Positions 28,594-37,507 of a stretch of DNA of 64,000 nt are shown here, in pieces. This DNA is from Paracoccaceae bacterium. GTDB lineage: Bacteria; Pseudomonadota; Alphaproteobacteria; Rhodobacterales; Rhodobacteraceae. A model generated the notes under the pieces. The model had not been told where the DNA came from, ran no database searches, and was given only the letters and a program-made list of their open reading frames with translations. The first letter of the stretch is position 1. Every line of letters starts with the position of its first letter. A program made the position numbers and the translations under genes. The stretch spans positions 19,201-83,200 of the forward strand of contig JANSYP010000012.1 in assembly GCA_024742405.1 (NCBI GenBank), read 5' to 3'.

Positions 28594-30249
28594 ATGGACG
28601 ATTTTGCAAACCGCGGCAGCGCTTGGAGCGACTTTGCGCTTGCCCTGCTCATCACACTCGCCGGTGCGACGATTGCATGGTTCCTGGCCACGGGCCTGCC
28701 GCCCATCGGCATCGACGACGCCGCGATCACCCGGTCTTACGCTGACAATCTCGCGCGTGGCCTGGGCTATGTCTACAACGCCGGCGGCGAACGAGTCGAA
28801 GGATCGACCGCGTTTTTGTGGGTTGCGATACTGACGGCCGTCTACAAGATGACCGCCGCGCCAGAGGTTCCAATTCTCGTGCTGTGCGGGGCGATGGCGG
28901 TGCTCGCCGTTTTTGCGACGTTGAGATACGCGCGGTTTGCGGCCGAACGCCTCGATCTCCGCGAAGATTTCGCCATCGCCTGCCTGACAGTCTTTTTGCT
29001 GGCCAATCCCGGATATTTCTTCTGGTCGGTCTGGTCGATGATGGAGCTTGTGCTCTGGTCAATGACCATGCTGTGGCTGCTCTATGGCCTCACGGTGCAG
29101 GCCGAGGCGCGCACCCCGAAGCGCGGTGCCGGGCTGATAGTCTTCGTCGCCGCGCTGGCCCTACCGCTCGTGCGCCCAGAGGGTATTGCGGTAACCTTGG
29201 GCCTTCTGGCGCTCGCCGTCTTACTCGCCCCGCCGATCTGGAAATCCGTGGTGCCCGCCATGGTCGGAGCGGTCGCAAGCTTTGTTGCCGTCACGGCCTT
29301 CCGCCTGTGGTATTTCGGGCAACCGTTCCCGAACACCTTCTATGCCAAAGTGTCGTCCGACCGGATGCAGGATCTGACGGACGGACTGAAATACCTCGCC
29401 GGTTTCGTGCAGAGCATGCCGCTTGCAGAGGTCTTCGTGGGCCTTTGGATCGCGGCGGCCGTCTGGGCGCTTCTCGGGCTCGGCAGCCGACGGGCCGGGG
29501 CCGCCGCGCTCATTCTTGGCGGCGCGTCCGTCGCTGGGATGCTCGCAGTCTATGCGGTCTTGGGCGGCGATCACTTCGTGCTGTGGCGCTTTTACCAGCC
29601 AATCGCGCCGATCCTGCCGGTTGCAGCCGCACTCGGGCTCGCTTGGGCCGCGGGACTGCTGGCGACGCCGGGAACGCGGCGTGCCGTTCTTTGGCTACCC
29701 ACCTTGGTCGGGTTGGGTGCGGTCACGCTGGTCGGCTGGCTGCATTACTACCAATCCCGCTTCGATATTCTCAAGGAGTTCGTGCTCGTCGAACGCGGCA
29801 TTGAGTTCGGAACGTACCTCAACGGTCTCGAGCCACGCCCAAGCGTCGGCACGGGCCCCGCGGGCGGTATCGCCTTGGCCTATGAGGGGCCGATCCTGGA
29901 TCTTCTGGGGCTGAACTGGACCGAAATGGCTCACGCCAATCCGGTCAAGGTGGGGATGCGCAACCATGCGAGCTTTGACAAGGGCGTGTTCTGGTCTCAC
30001 CAGCCGGAGGTGCTGACCATCTTCAACCGGCCCTGCGGCGAAGATGGCGGGATCACCCTGTGGGCCAGCAATGACGATGCGTTCGACGGGCTCTTCAGCG
30101 ACGCCAGGTTCCGAGACGCGTATCAGCCGGTCACGTTCCACCAGGGCGACCAGTGCTGGCCGGCCTTTGCAGAGCCCTCGTGGCTCGACAGCGTCTCCGG
30201 GGACGGAGTCGAACCCCTGGAGTGGTCGCAGCTTCAGGTTCTGAACTGA
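28594..30249 (+). CDS. GT-C membrane glycosyltransferase, AftB-like (arabinofuranosyltransferase family)
   Basis: 551 aa, about ten membrane segments, then a soluble periplasmic domain of about 140 residues. The first outer loop has the GT-C acidic pair D41-D42 in GIDDAAITRSYADNLARGLG, followed by GERVEGSTAFLW. This is the conserved pattern of the actinobacterial AftB family, which transfers D-arabinofuranose from decaprenyl-phosphoryl-arabinose. The DPA-pathway genes begin 4 kb downstream and a flippase starts 4 nt after this gene. Arabinose transfer is inferred; the family also includes enzymes of other specificity. Confidence 0.65.
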   Translation: MDDFANRGSAWSDFALALLITLAGATIAWFLATGLPPIGIDDAAITRSYADNLARGLGYVYNAGGERVEGSTAFLWVAILTAVYKMTAAPEVPILVLCGAMAVLAVFATLRYARFAAERLDLREDFAIACLTVFLLANPGYFFWSVWSMMELVLWSMTMLWLLYGLTVQAEARTPKRGAGLIVFVAALALPLVRPEGIAVTLGLLALAVLLAPPIWKSVVPAMVGAVASFVAVTAFRLWYFGQPFPNTFYAKVSSDRMQDLTDGLKYLAGFVQSMPLAEVFVGLWIAAAVWALLGLGSRRAGAAALILGGASVAGMLAVYAVLGGDHFVLWRFYQPIAPILPVAAALGLAWAAGLLATPGTRRAVLWLPTLVGLGAVTLVGWLHYYQSRFDILKEFVLVERGIEFGTYLNGLEPRPSVGTGPAGGIALAYEGPILDLLGLNWTEMAHANPVKVGMRNHASFDKGVFWSHQPEVLTIFNRPCGEDGGITLWASNDDAFDGLFSDARFRDAYQPVTFHQGDQCWPAFAEPSWLDSVSGDGVEPLEWSQLQVLN

Positions 30250-30253
30250 GCGG

Positions 30254-31705
30254 ATGAGCGAAAGCTCCTCCTCGGTGGCGCGTTCGGCGCGGAGCTTTTT
30301 CGTCAGCGTCGGATCGCTGGTGTCGGCACGCATGGTCCTGGCGCTGTCACAGATCCTGGTTCTGCCGATCGTCGCGCGGCTGTTGAGCATCGAGGACTTC
30401 GCCCTGATGGCCATGGCGATGAGCGTCGTCGTCTTCAGCAGTGTCCTGTCCGATGCCGGGCTGGGCCGCTCGCTCATCCGCAGCAAGAACATGTCGGACG
30501 ATGACTGGTCGAGCGTCTTCTGGCTGCTCGTGGGGATCGGGGTCGGGCTGTTTTGCGCGGTTCAATTGATCGCACCGCTTGCGGCCCATTTCTATGGCGA
30601 ACCCGCAGTCTGGCCGCTTCTGTCCGTTCTCGCGATCGTGCCACTCTGTCAGGCGATCTCAGCCGCCCCGAATGCCGAAATCGAGCGGCGGGAGAACTAC
30701 ACGGGCATCGCGCGGGTGCAGATGATCACGACGGTCGTCAGCTTCAGCGCCGCGATCGCCCTCGCCTTTGCCGGCGCCGGCGTCTGGGCGCTCGTCGCAC
30801 AGCAGGTGATGCTCGCCGTCGTTCGCTTGATCGGGATCCTCTCGCTCAGCCGCTTCCGACCGAAGGCGGTCTTTGTGTGGTCGTTGCTCGGGCCGCATCT
30901 CGTCTTTGCCCGCGACGCGCTGACAAGCTCTGCGATTTCGGCGGCCAGCGCGCAGGCCGGGGTGGTCGCCATCGGCAAACTGCTCGGCACGGCACCATTG
31001 GGCCTTTACGCCATGAGCCAGCGGTTCTCACGGCTGCCGCAGTTCGGTCTCGCCGGTCCGATGTCGGTGGTGGTCTATGTCCGGATGTCCAAGGCACAGG
31101 ACGACCCCGCTCGGCTGATCGACATCTACCTTGGATCGATGCGACTGCTGGCGCTCCTGCTCATTCCGCCGCTCGCCTTCATCGCGGTGGCAGGCGACGC
31201 GGTCTTTTCGGTGTTCCTGTCCGAGGAGTGGCGCCATGTCGCCCCGGTCTTTGCGCTCTCCATTCCTGGTCTGGCGTTCGAGGCCATCACCATCGTGTGC
31301 CTGGCCTGCCTGTTTCGCGCGTGCGGGCGGACCGATCTGCTGGTCCGCCTGACCTTCGAGGGCGCTATCCTTCGCATCGCGCTGGTTTTCATCGCGGCGC
31401 ATATCAGCCTGCAGGCCGTGGCGGCATCGCTGACGATCTGGGGGCTGCTTTATGTGCCGCGCGGCTGGGCGCTGGCCCGCCGCGTCGTGCCGCTGCGCAC
31501 CCGTGACTGTCTGCGGGTGCTGGCGCTGCCCGTTGGGATCACAGCGCTCTTCGTGGTGCTGTTTGTCATTCTCATCGGCGTGTACGCACCGGGCGAACCG
31601 GTTGAAGTGCTGATCGCGATCGCGTTTTCGCTGATGGCCATCGGCGCCACCGCGCTGATCGAACGAAAACCGCTCGGGGCGACAATCCACATCTTTAAGG
31701 ACTGA
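30254..31705 (+). CDS. Lipid-linked oligosaccharide flippase, Wzx/ExoT-like (MOP superfamily)
   Basis: 483 aa with about twelve to fourteen membrane helices. The N-terminal region (FFVSVGSLVSARMVLALSQI, then DFALMAMAMSVVVFSSVLSDAGLG) and LLGTAPLGLYAMSQRFSRLP are typical of polysaccharide transporters of the PST/MOP family. It would flip the undecaprenyl-linked EPS repeat unit to the periplasmic side. It starts 4 nt after the AftB-like gene stop, so the two are one operon, joining flipping with outer-face glycosylation. It ends 4 nt before a convergent gene. Confidence 0.85.
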   Translation: MSESSSSVARSARSFFVSVGSLVSARMVLALSQILVLPIVARLLSIEDFALMAMAMSVVVFSSVLSDAGLGRSLIRSKNMSDDDWSSVFWLLVGIGVGLFCAVQLIAPLAAHFYGEPAVWPLLSVLAIVPLCQAISAAPNAEIERRENYTGIARVQMITTVVSFSAAIALAFAGAGVWALVAQQVMLAVVRLIGILSLSRFRPKAVFVWSLLGPHLVFARDALTSSAISAASAQAGVVAIGKLLGTAPLGLYAMSQRFSRLPQFGLAGPMSVVVYVRMSKAQDDPARLIDIYLGSMRLLALLLIPPLAFIAVAGDAVFSVFLSEEWRHVAPVFALSIPGLAFEAITIVCLACLFRACGRTDLLVRLTFEGAILRIALVFIAAHISLQAVAASLTIWGLLYVPRGWALARRVVPLRTRDCLRVLALPVGITALFVVLFVILIGVYAPGEPVEVLIAIAFSLMAIGATALIERKPLGATIHIFKD

Positions 31706-31709
31706 CTGG

Positions 31710-32717
31710 TCAGGCGTACGCCGCGCGCTCCAGCAGCGTGAGATAGCGCCGCCCACAGGCTTCCAGGCTCAACACCTCATGGACGAACTGCCGTGGCCGG
31801 TAGTTGGGTAGATCCGTCCAAAACCGGTCGAACGTCTCGGCAAACTCGCCGGATCGGAAGCGTGCACCGCATCTTTCATCGAAGTAAGGCACCGAAGAAA
31901 CGACGAGCCCCTCGGGTGCAAAACGGGACTGGTGCGGGTCGATCAGCTTGCCGTCGTCCCAGGCCAGAACCGGCACGCCGGAGGCCATCGCCTCCTGATA
32001 GGCCAAACCCTGGGTCTCATGCTCGCATAGAAAGACGAGACTGCGTGCGCGGCGCAAGGCATCCCGAAATCCGCCGAGATGGTGATCGCCGTAGCGCAGG
32101 TAGATGCTGGACAGGTTCTGCGCTTTCAGATGCGCCTGCACCGGTGCCAGCACGTCGGCCTCGCGCGCGGGCCGGTTCCATCGGATCTTGTCATAGACGA
32201 TCACATCGATGTCTTTGGCCTCACCCGACTGATCCGGCCAGGCATCCAGATCGATCCCGACGAATAGCGGCGCAACCTTGTCGCCAAGCGTCGGACGCCA
32301 GATCTTGCAGGGCCATTCCGAGGGAAGTGTCACGACCTGCAGATTGTTTTTGGCGATCGTCTCCTCGATCTGGTCCGGTGGCGGCACGAAACCGGGGCCG
32401 AACACACCGGGATTGGGCAGCTGCACACGGTCGAACACGGTGGGATAGCCCGACAGGCCGATCGGGGCTTCCGGATTGCGGCGGGCATAGCCGAAATCGT
32501 TGATCCGAACCTCGACGCCAAGCGTTTCAAGGCTGCGCTGCAGGTTGCGAAACGCCGTGTAGTACCCCGTGAAGGGCTGACGCTTGCGCGCGGTGCGGTA
32601 CGCATAGCGCAGAGTGCCGCGACAGGACGAATAGAAACGCCCGAAGGGACGGTCGAGCGCCTTCGCTTCGAACCCGTCAAAGAACAGCGGGACTGTCTTG
32701 ATACTACTACTCGCCAT
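31710..32717 (-). CDS. Glycosyltransferase, GT-B (GT4-like)
   Basis: 335 aa from the ATG 32717 (a TTG one codon earlier is possible). The C-terminal donor domain carries the EX7E-type nucleotide-sugar motif CEHETQGLAYQEAMASGVPVLAW. The N-terminal half is diverged, with a basic start (FYSSCRGTLRYAYRTARKR). It is transcribed after the GT2 at 32862, 144 nt downstream. It is predicted to be an EPS repeat-unit glycosyltransferase of unknown specificity. Confidence 0.75.
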   Translation of the reverse strand: MASSSIKTVPLFFDGFEAKALDRPFGRFYSSCRGTLRYAYRTARKRQPFTGYYTAFRNLQRSLETLGVEVRINDFGYARRNPEAPIGLSGYPTVFDRVQLPNPGVFGPGFVPPPDQIEETIAKNNLQVVTLPSEWPCKIWRPTLGDKVAPLFVGIDLDAWPDQSGEAKDIDVIVYDKIRWNRPAREADVLAPVQAHLKAQNLSSIYLRYGDHHLGGFRDALRRARSLVFLCEHETQGLAYQEAMASGVPVLAWDDGKLIDPHQSRFAPEGLVVSSVPYFDERCGARFRSGEFAETFDRFWTDLPNYRPRQFVHEVLSLEACGRRYLTLLERAAYA

Positions 32718-32861
32718 CAACTCATTCCGTCTTTGTCATGCGCCGTGCCCGGCAAAATGCACGCTGTCAACAAATCCCGCACCTCAACAGTCATGCCGTC
32801 AGGGCCGTCATGTACCCGCTCATGTGCCCCCACCCGTCCACGTCCGAGGCGCAGGCCACCG

Positions 32862-33764
32862 TCAGCCGGCGCCATAGACCTCGCGCCGCGGCGGCGAGAG
32901 ACAGCCCAGAAACACCCCGGTGTGAAAGCTGCCGCGCATCAGCCAAAACGTGCATCGCGTACGGTCTGCAAACGCAACGAGTGCCCTGAGGCCGCAGTAA
33001 CCTATCTTGGCAACGGAGCCGCAAAGGAGCTTTACCCGGCTCAAGGTGTCACCATTCACTGCACAGTGACTATAGATCGCCCCGGTCATCCGCTTGCGGC
33101 GCAACAGCCACTGAAAGCTCATGCGGCTCGGTGCCACCGGTTCATGCACGATCGCATCGTTGTCGATCACCATCAGCACACCCTTACGGTGCAGCCGGAA
33201 AAAGAAATCGACATCTTCGCCACCGGTGCGGCCGAACGCAGGGTCGAACCGCTCCTCAGCGATCCGCGGATCACGCAAATCGAGCAGAACATTGCTGGAA
33301 AACCCGGTTTCGACCACGTCGCCCCGGGGCGTTGGCCGATTGGAGTGAAAATCGTTCTCCCGCATCCAGTGCGGCGCCGTGTCCGGGTACCGCGCAACGG
33401 CAGGGCCGAGGACCACGCCCGCCCCCGTATGCTCAGCTGTTTCCAGAAGCCGGACGATCCAGTTTGGGTCCGCAACCTCGTCATCGTCGAGACAGGCCAG
33501 AAGACTACCCTGTGCCGCTGTCAGGCAGGCATTGCGCGCGATCGAGATGTTCCGCGCCGGCGCATGGACATAGGTGATCGTCAGTCCGCTGCGTTCCGCG
33601 TAGGCCGCGACTTCGTCGGCGAGCGCGGGAGTTTCATCATTGTCGGACACAACGACAGTCAGATCCGTTTCGGGGGGCCGGGCAAGACGTTGAAGACTGT
33701 CCAACGTCTGAAACAGGCTCCGACGGCGAAAGGTACACACGCCGATATACACACTCTTGGTCAC
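32862..33764 (-). CDS. Glycosyltransferase family 2 (ExoM-like)
   Basis: 300 aa, starting at GTG 33764. The GT-A features are GVCTFRRRSLFQTLDSL, VVSDNDETP, the metal motif ACLDDDEVADPNW and the acceptor-side GGEDVDFFFRLHRKG. This order and the TFRR start match ExoM-type glucosyltransferases of succinoglycan loci. It probably adds a hexose at the cytoplasmic face. It forms a two-gene unit with the GT4-like gene downstream. Confidence 0.8.
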   Translation of the reverse strand: MTKSVYIGVCTFRRRSLFQTLDSLQRLARPPETDLTVVVSDNDETPALADEVAAYAERSGLTITYVHAPARNISIARNACLTAAQGSLLACLDDDEVADPNWIVRLLETAEHTGAGVVLGPAVARYPDTAPHWMRENDFHSNRPTPRGDVVETGFSSNVLLDLRDPRIAEERFDPAFGRTGGEDVDFFFRLHRKGVLMVIDNDAIVHEPVAPSRMSFQWLLRRKRMTGAIYSHCAVNGDTLSRVKLLCGSVAKIGYCGLRALVAFADRTRCTFWLMRGSFHTGVFLGCLSPPRREVYGAG

Positions 33765-34239
33765 GCAATGCCCTCCGAAGGACCGGACTGAGACTGGCTG
33801 CAGCCTCGCTCCCTCAAGACCGTTTTTTCACCGCCGGGGATCGCTCCGGCCTCGTGTCAGTAACTACCGCAAAACACACCCGTGCCGCTACAGGGAAACC
33901 CTACGGAAGGAAGGGTTGGAGAACTCTCGAAACAACAAATGCGTGACCGGTTTTTCATCCCGTCACGATCTTGGAACTGCACCGAATACGCAACTTTTTC
34001 AGGACTAACTGGCATTAAAACATCGACTTACTGAAAGTTTGCGGCCGCGTTCGATAGCACGGCGCAGAAACGGCGTCACGCGATTCACTCATTTTTCACT
34101 GTGTTCCAGCACGTGCCGGATTAACCGTGGGGCTTGTTTCCGTATGGGAGTTGCAATACAATTATGTCAACAGTGCTGCAGTGTTATTAAGACTTGATTA
34201 GGTCGTGTTTTTTTGACCGAATTTGTAAGGGGTTTGCGT
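33765..34239. other. Divergent promoter region upstream of the DPA-pathway operon
   Basis: 475 bp, strongly AT-enriched at about 33990-34225, without a coding frame. It should contain the promoter of the GT2/GT4 pair and that of the four-gene DPA operon. A run of seven T (34208-34214) sits just before the operon start. No operator was recognised. Confidence 0.5.
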
Positions 34240-35730
34240 TTGGCACAGGTTGGAAATGTTTCCGCGCCCGGTCCCGCGGACAATGTCGTTCCGCTCACCG
34301 GCGAAGACGCGACGATAGCGCTGGTCGTCGATCTCGACGGAACCCTTGCGACAGTCGACACGCTACACGAGTCCGCGATGGGTCTCATTTCGCGCAATCC
34401 CATGCGCCTGCTGAACATGATCGGGTGGCTCCGCCAAGGCAAAGCCGGCTTCAAGGCCTGCCTCGCGGCGGAGGCCCTTGCCGATGCGAGCAGCCTTCCG
34501 CTGCGCGACGGTGTTCTGGACCTGATCCGTCAGGCCAAGGCAGCGGGCCGCCCCGTTCTCCTGGTGTCTGCGGCGGATCAGCGGCAAGTCGATGCGGTCG
34601 CCAAGCATGTCGGGCTTTTCGACGAGGCGGCGGGATCAGACGGCGATCGCAATCTGTCCGGCCGGGACAAGGCGGATTTCCTCGTGTCGCGCTTTGGCGA
34701 GCGCGGGTTCGACTATGTCGGCGACTCTTCTGTCGACCTCGCAGTGTGGCGCAAGGCGCGCCGGGCCATCACCGTCAGCGCATCCGAAGCAACCCGCCGC
34801 CGTGTCGAGAGCTTTCCGGTAGACGTCGAGCATCTGATAGACCGGCCCAGCGGTCTCGAAAAGACCCGCGCCCATCTGCGCGCAATGCGACCGCACCAAT
34901 GGCTGAAGAACCTGCTGGTCTTTGTCCCGGCCGTGGCCGCGCATAGCCCAGGCGCCCTGTTGCCCTCGTTCGTGGCTTTTGTGGCATTCTGCCTGGCCGC
35001 GTCGAGCGTGTATCTGCTCAATGACCTGCTGGACATCGAGGCGGACCGGAACCACCCGCGAAAGAAACTGCGTCCGTTTGCAGCGGGTCTGATTCCCGTC
35101 TCTCACGGGTTGGTCCACGCTGCCATTCTGATCATCGCGGCCTTTGCACTGGCGCTGACGACGACGCCGCAGTTTCTGGCCGTGCTCGCCGGTTACCTCG
35201 TGCTGACATTCGCCTATTCGCTTTACCTCAAGCGCAAGCTGATGATCGACATCTGGATCCTCGCGACGCTTTATACGACCCGGATCATCGCCGGCGGTGC
35301 CGCCAGCGAGGTGCCTATCTCGGAATGGCTGCTGGCCCTGTCTATGTTCATCTTCCTGTCGCTGGCTGCGGTCAAACGCCTCTCGGAGCTGACCGACCTG
35401 GTCAAACGCGGCGCGACCGAAACCGCGGGCCGCGGATATCGCACAAGCGATATTCCGGTCATTCTCGGCGTGGTGCTGGCCGCGGGCTACAGCTCGGTCC
35501 TGGTTCTCGCGCTCTATATTTCCAACGACAAGATCACCGCGCTCTATGCGCGGCCCGAGTTGCTTTGGCTGATCTGCCCACTCCTGCTCTATTGGGTCAG
35601 CCGCGTGGCGATGATTTCCTACCGCGGTGAAATGCATGACGATCCCATCGTGTTCGCGGTCAAGGACAAGGTCAGCCTGGCGATCTTTGGCTTGGCCGGG
35701 GTTCTGGCGGTGATGGGAGCGGTGGCATGA
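34240..35730 (+). CDS. HAD phosphatase-UbiA fusion: polyprenyl-phosphate phosphoribosyltransferase-like
   Basis: 496 aa from TTG 34240, with AAGGGG 7 nt upstream (TTG 34213 is the longer option). The N-terminal HAD domain is intact: D31-x-D33 in VVDLDGTLATVDT, S110, K144, and GDSSVD at 161-166. The C-terminal domain is UbiA with LRAMRPHQWLKNLLVF and the Mg-pyrophosphate motif N261-D262-D265-D269 (NDLLDIEAD), closest in pattern to actinobacterial Rv3806c, which makes decaprenyl-phosphoryl-5-phosphoribose. The HAD part could remove the 5-phosphate. It is the first gene of a coupled operon with GtrA, DprE1-like and DprE2-like genes. Confidence 0.82.
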   Translation: MAQVGNVSAPGPADNVVPLTGEDATIALVVDLDGTLATVDTLHESAMGLISRNPMRLLNMIGWLRQGKAGFKACLAAEALADASSLPLRDGVLDLIRQAKAAGRPVLLVSAADQRQVDAVAKHVGLFDEAAGSDGDRNLSGRDKADFLVSRFGERGFDYVGDSSVDLAVWRKARRAITVSASEATRRRVESFPVDVEHLIDRPSGLEKTRAHLRAMRPHQWLKNLLVFVPAVAAHSPGALLPSFVAFVAFCLAASSVYLLNDLLDIEADRNHPRKKLRPFAAGLIPVSHGLVHAAILIIAAFALALTTTPQFLAVLAGYLVLTFAYSLYLKRKLMIDIWILATLYTTRIIAGGAASEVPISEWLLALSMFIFLSLAAVKRLSELTDLVKRGATETAGRGYRTSDIPVILGVVLAAGYSSVLVLALYISNDKITALYARPELLWLICPLLLYWVSRVAMISYRGEMHDDPIVFAVKDKVSLAIFGLAGVLAVMGAVA

Positions 35731-36161
35731 CCCTCGAACAGCTGGTTATCCGCTATTCGGCCTTCGCCGCGATCGCGACGCTGGCGAACCTGGCAATGCA
35801 AAGGCTGAGCCTTGCCGTTTATGACGGGGCTGGCGGTGTGCCCTTTGCCATCCTGATGGGAACGGCAGTGGGGCTGGCGCTCAAGTACATCCTCGACAAG
35901 CGATGGATCTTTGCCGACCGCCGCGGCGGGCTTGCCGTCCACGGGCGTCTTTTCGGCCTCTACGCCGCGATGGGTATCTTCACCACAATCATCTTCTGGG
36001 GCACTGAGTATGCGTTCTGGGTGATCTGGGAATCCCACCAGATGCGCGAACTGGGCGCGATCATCGGCCTCGCGATCGGTTATGTCACCAAGTATCATCT
36101 CGACAAACGATTTGTCTTCGCGCCGCAGCCGCAACCCCAATCGCTCGGGACCGCCGAGTGA
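35727..36161 (+). CDS. GtrA family membrane protein
   Basis: 144 aa with four membrane helices; the paired motifs YILDKRWIF and YHLDKRFVF at the ends of helices 2 and 4 are GtrA hallmarks. GtrA-like proteins move or organise polyprenyl-phosphate sugars; Rv3789 of Mycobacterium, in the DprE1/DprE2 cluster, is linked to arabinan synthesis. Both ends overlap neighbours by 4 nt (ATGA, GTGA), which places it firmly in the DPA operon. It may present or flip the lipid-linked arabinose. Confidence 0.85.
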   Translation: MTLEQLVIRYSAFAAIATLANLAMQRLSLAVYDGAGGVPFAILMGTAVGLALKYILDKRWIFADRRGGLAVHGRLFGLYAAMGIFTTIIFWGTEYAFWVIWESHQMRELGAIIGLAIGYVTKYHLDKRFVFAPQPQPQSLGTAE

Positions 36162-37507
36162 CCTCTCAGGCAACGCTTTCGGGCTGGGGGCGCTGGCCGC
36201 GGCGGACCTGCCGCACCGCACCGCTGTTGGCCGAAGCACCGTTTCCGGGTGGTCCGACCCTGGGGGCAGCATCTGCGATCACCCGCGGCAATGGCCGATC
36301 CTACGGCGATCCCGCGCTCAACCCGGACATGACCCTGACCGGGACACGCGCCAACCGTATGCTGTCCTTCGATCCCGGAACAGGCGATCTGGTCACCGAG
36401 GCCGGCGTGCTGATGTCGGAGATTCTCGACATCTTCGCGCCGCGAGGCTGGTTTCCGCAGGTTGTGCCGGGCACGAAGTTCGGCTCGGTCGGCGGCATGA
36501 TCGGTTCGGACGTGCATGGCAAGAACCACCACTGCGCCGGGAGCTTTGGCGACCATGTCAACTGGATCGATCTGCTCTGCGCGGATGGCGAACTGCGGCG
36601 CTGCTCCAGCGAGGAAAACGCCGAGCTTTACAACGCGACCTGCGGCGGGATGGGGCTGACCGGGCATATCCTCGCAGCGTCCGTTCGTCTGCGGAGAATC
36701 GCCTCCGCCTGGATCGCGCAGGAGACCATTCCGGTGCCGGATCTCGACACCGCGATGGGCGTTTTCGAGGCCAACCACGACACCACTTACTCCGTGGCCT
36801 GGATCGACTGCCTGGCGCGCGGCGACAGTCGCGGCCGGTCGTTGATCTATCTGGGGGACCATGCAGACCCCGAGGCTCTGGATCGCGAAAAGCGCGCCGA
36901 TCCGTTCAAGCTGCCCGCGCGGCGCAAGCTGGCAATGCCTCTAGACGCACCAAGCTGGGCCCTCAATGCACTGACGTTGCGGGCCTTCAACCAAGCCTAC
37001 TACAAGGCGGGATGCCGAAAGGCGGGGCACGGGGTTGTCGACTATGACAGCTACTTCTTTCCGCTCGACAGCATCGCCAACTGGAACCGTCTCTACGGGG
37101 CGCCCGGCTTTGCCCAATACCAGTGCGCCTTGCCGCTCGCGACCGCGCGCGACGCGCTGCTCGACCTGCTCGAAGCGATTTCCGAGGCCCGGCTCGGCTC
37201 ATTCCTGGCTGTCCTCAAACGCATGGGACCGGGCGCGCCGGAACGACCGCTGTCCTTTCCGATCGAGGGCTATACACTGGCCCTCGATTTTCCGCTGTCG
37301 TCCCGCGCCTTGACGCTACTCGACTGCCTTGACGAGATCACTGTCGCGGCCGGGGGGAGGCTCTATCTGGCCAAGGACAGCCGCATGACCCAGCGCACCT
37401 TCGAAGCCGGCTACGGTCCGGCTCTGGACCAATTCCGCGCATTGCGGGCCGAAACCGGCGCAACAGACGTCTTTCAATCCGTTCAATCCCGAAGGCTTGC
37501 GATATGA
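36158..37507 (+). CDS. DprE1-like FAD oxidase (decaprenyl-phosphoryl-ribose 2'-oxidase)
   Basis: 449 aa, GTG start overlapping gtrA. FAD-binding motifs are RGNGRSYGD and GGMIGSDVHGKNHHCAGSFG, with H120 matching H132 of mycobacterial DprE1. Catalytic K406 in YLAKDSR matches K418. The residue matching the benzothiazinone target C387 is A375 (GYTLALDFPL). A constant offset of 12 over three motifs supports the alignment. It would oxidise the ribose C2' of polyprenyl-phosphoryl-ribose to the keto form, the first half of epimerisation to arabinose. The next gene encodes the matching reductase. Confidence 0.88.
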   Translation: MTSQATLSGWGRWPRRTCRTAPLLAEAPFPGGPTLGAASAITRGNGRSYGDPALNPDMTLTGTRANRMLSFDPGTGDLVTEAGVLMSEILDIFAPRGWFPQVVPGTKFGSVGGMIGSDVHGKNHHCAGSFGDHVNWIDLLCADGELRRCSSEENAELYNATCGGMGLTGHILAASVRLRRIASAWIAQETIPVPDLDTAMGVFEANHDTTYSVAWIDCLARGDSRGRSLIYLGDHADPEALDREKRADPFKLPARRKLAMPLDAPSWALNALTLRAFNQAYYKAGCRKAGHGVVDYDSYFFPLDSIANWNRLYGAPGFAQYQCALPLATARDALLDLLEAISEARLGSFLAVLKRMGPGAPERPLSFPIEGYTLALDFPLSSRALTLLDCLDEITVAAGGRLYLAKDSRMTQRTFEAGYGPALDQFRALRAETGATDVFQSVQSRRLAI

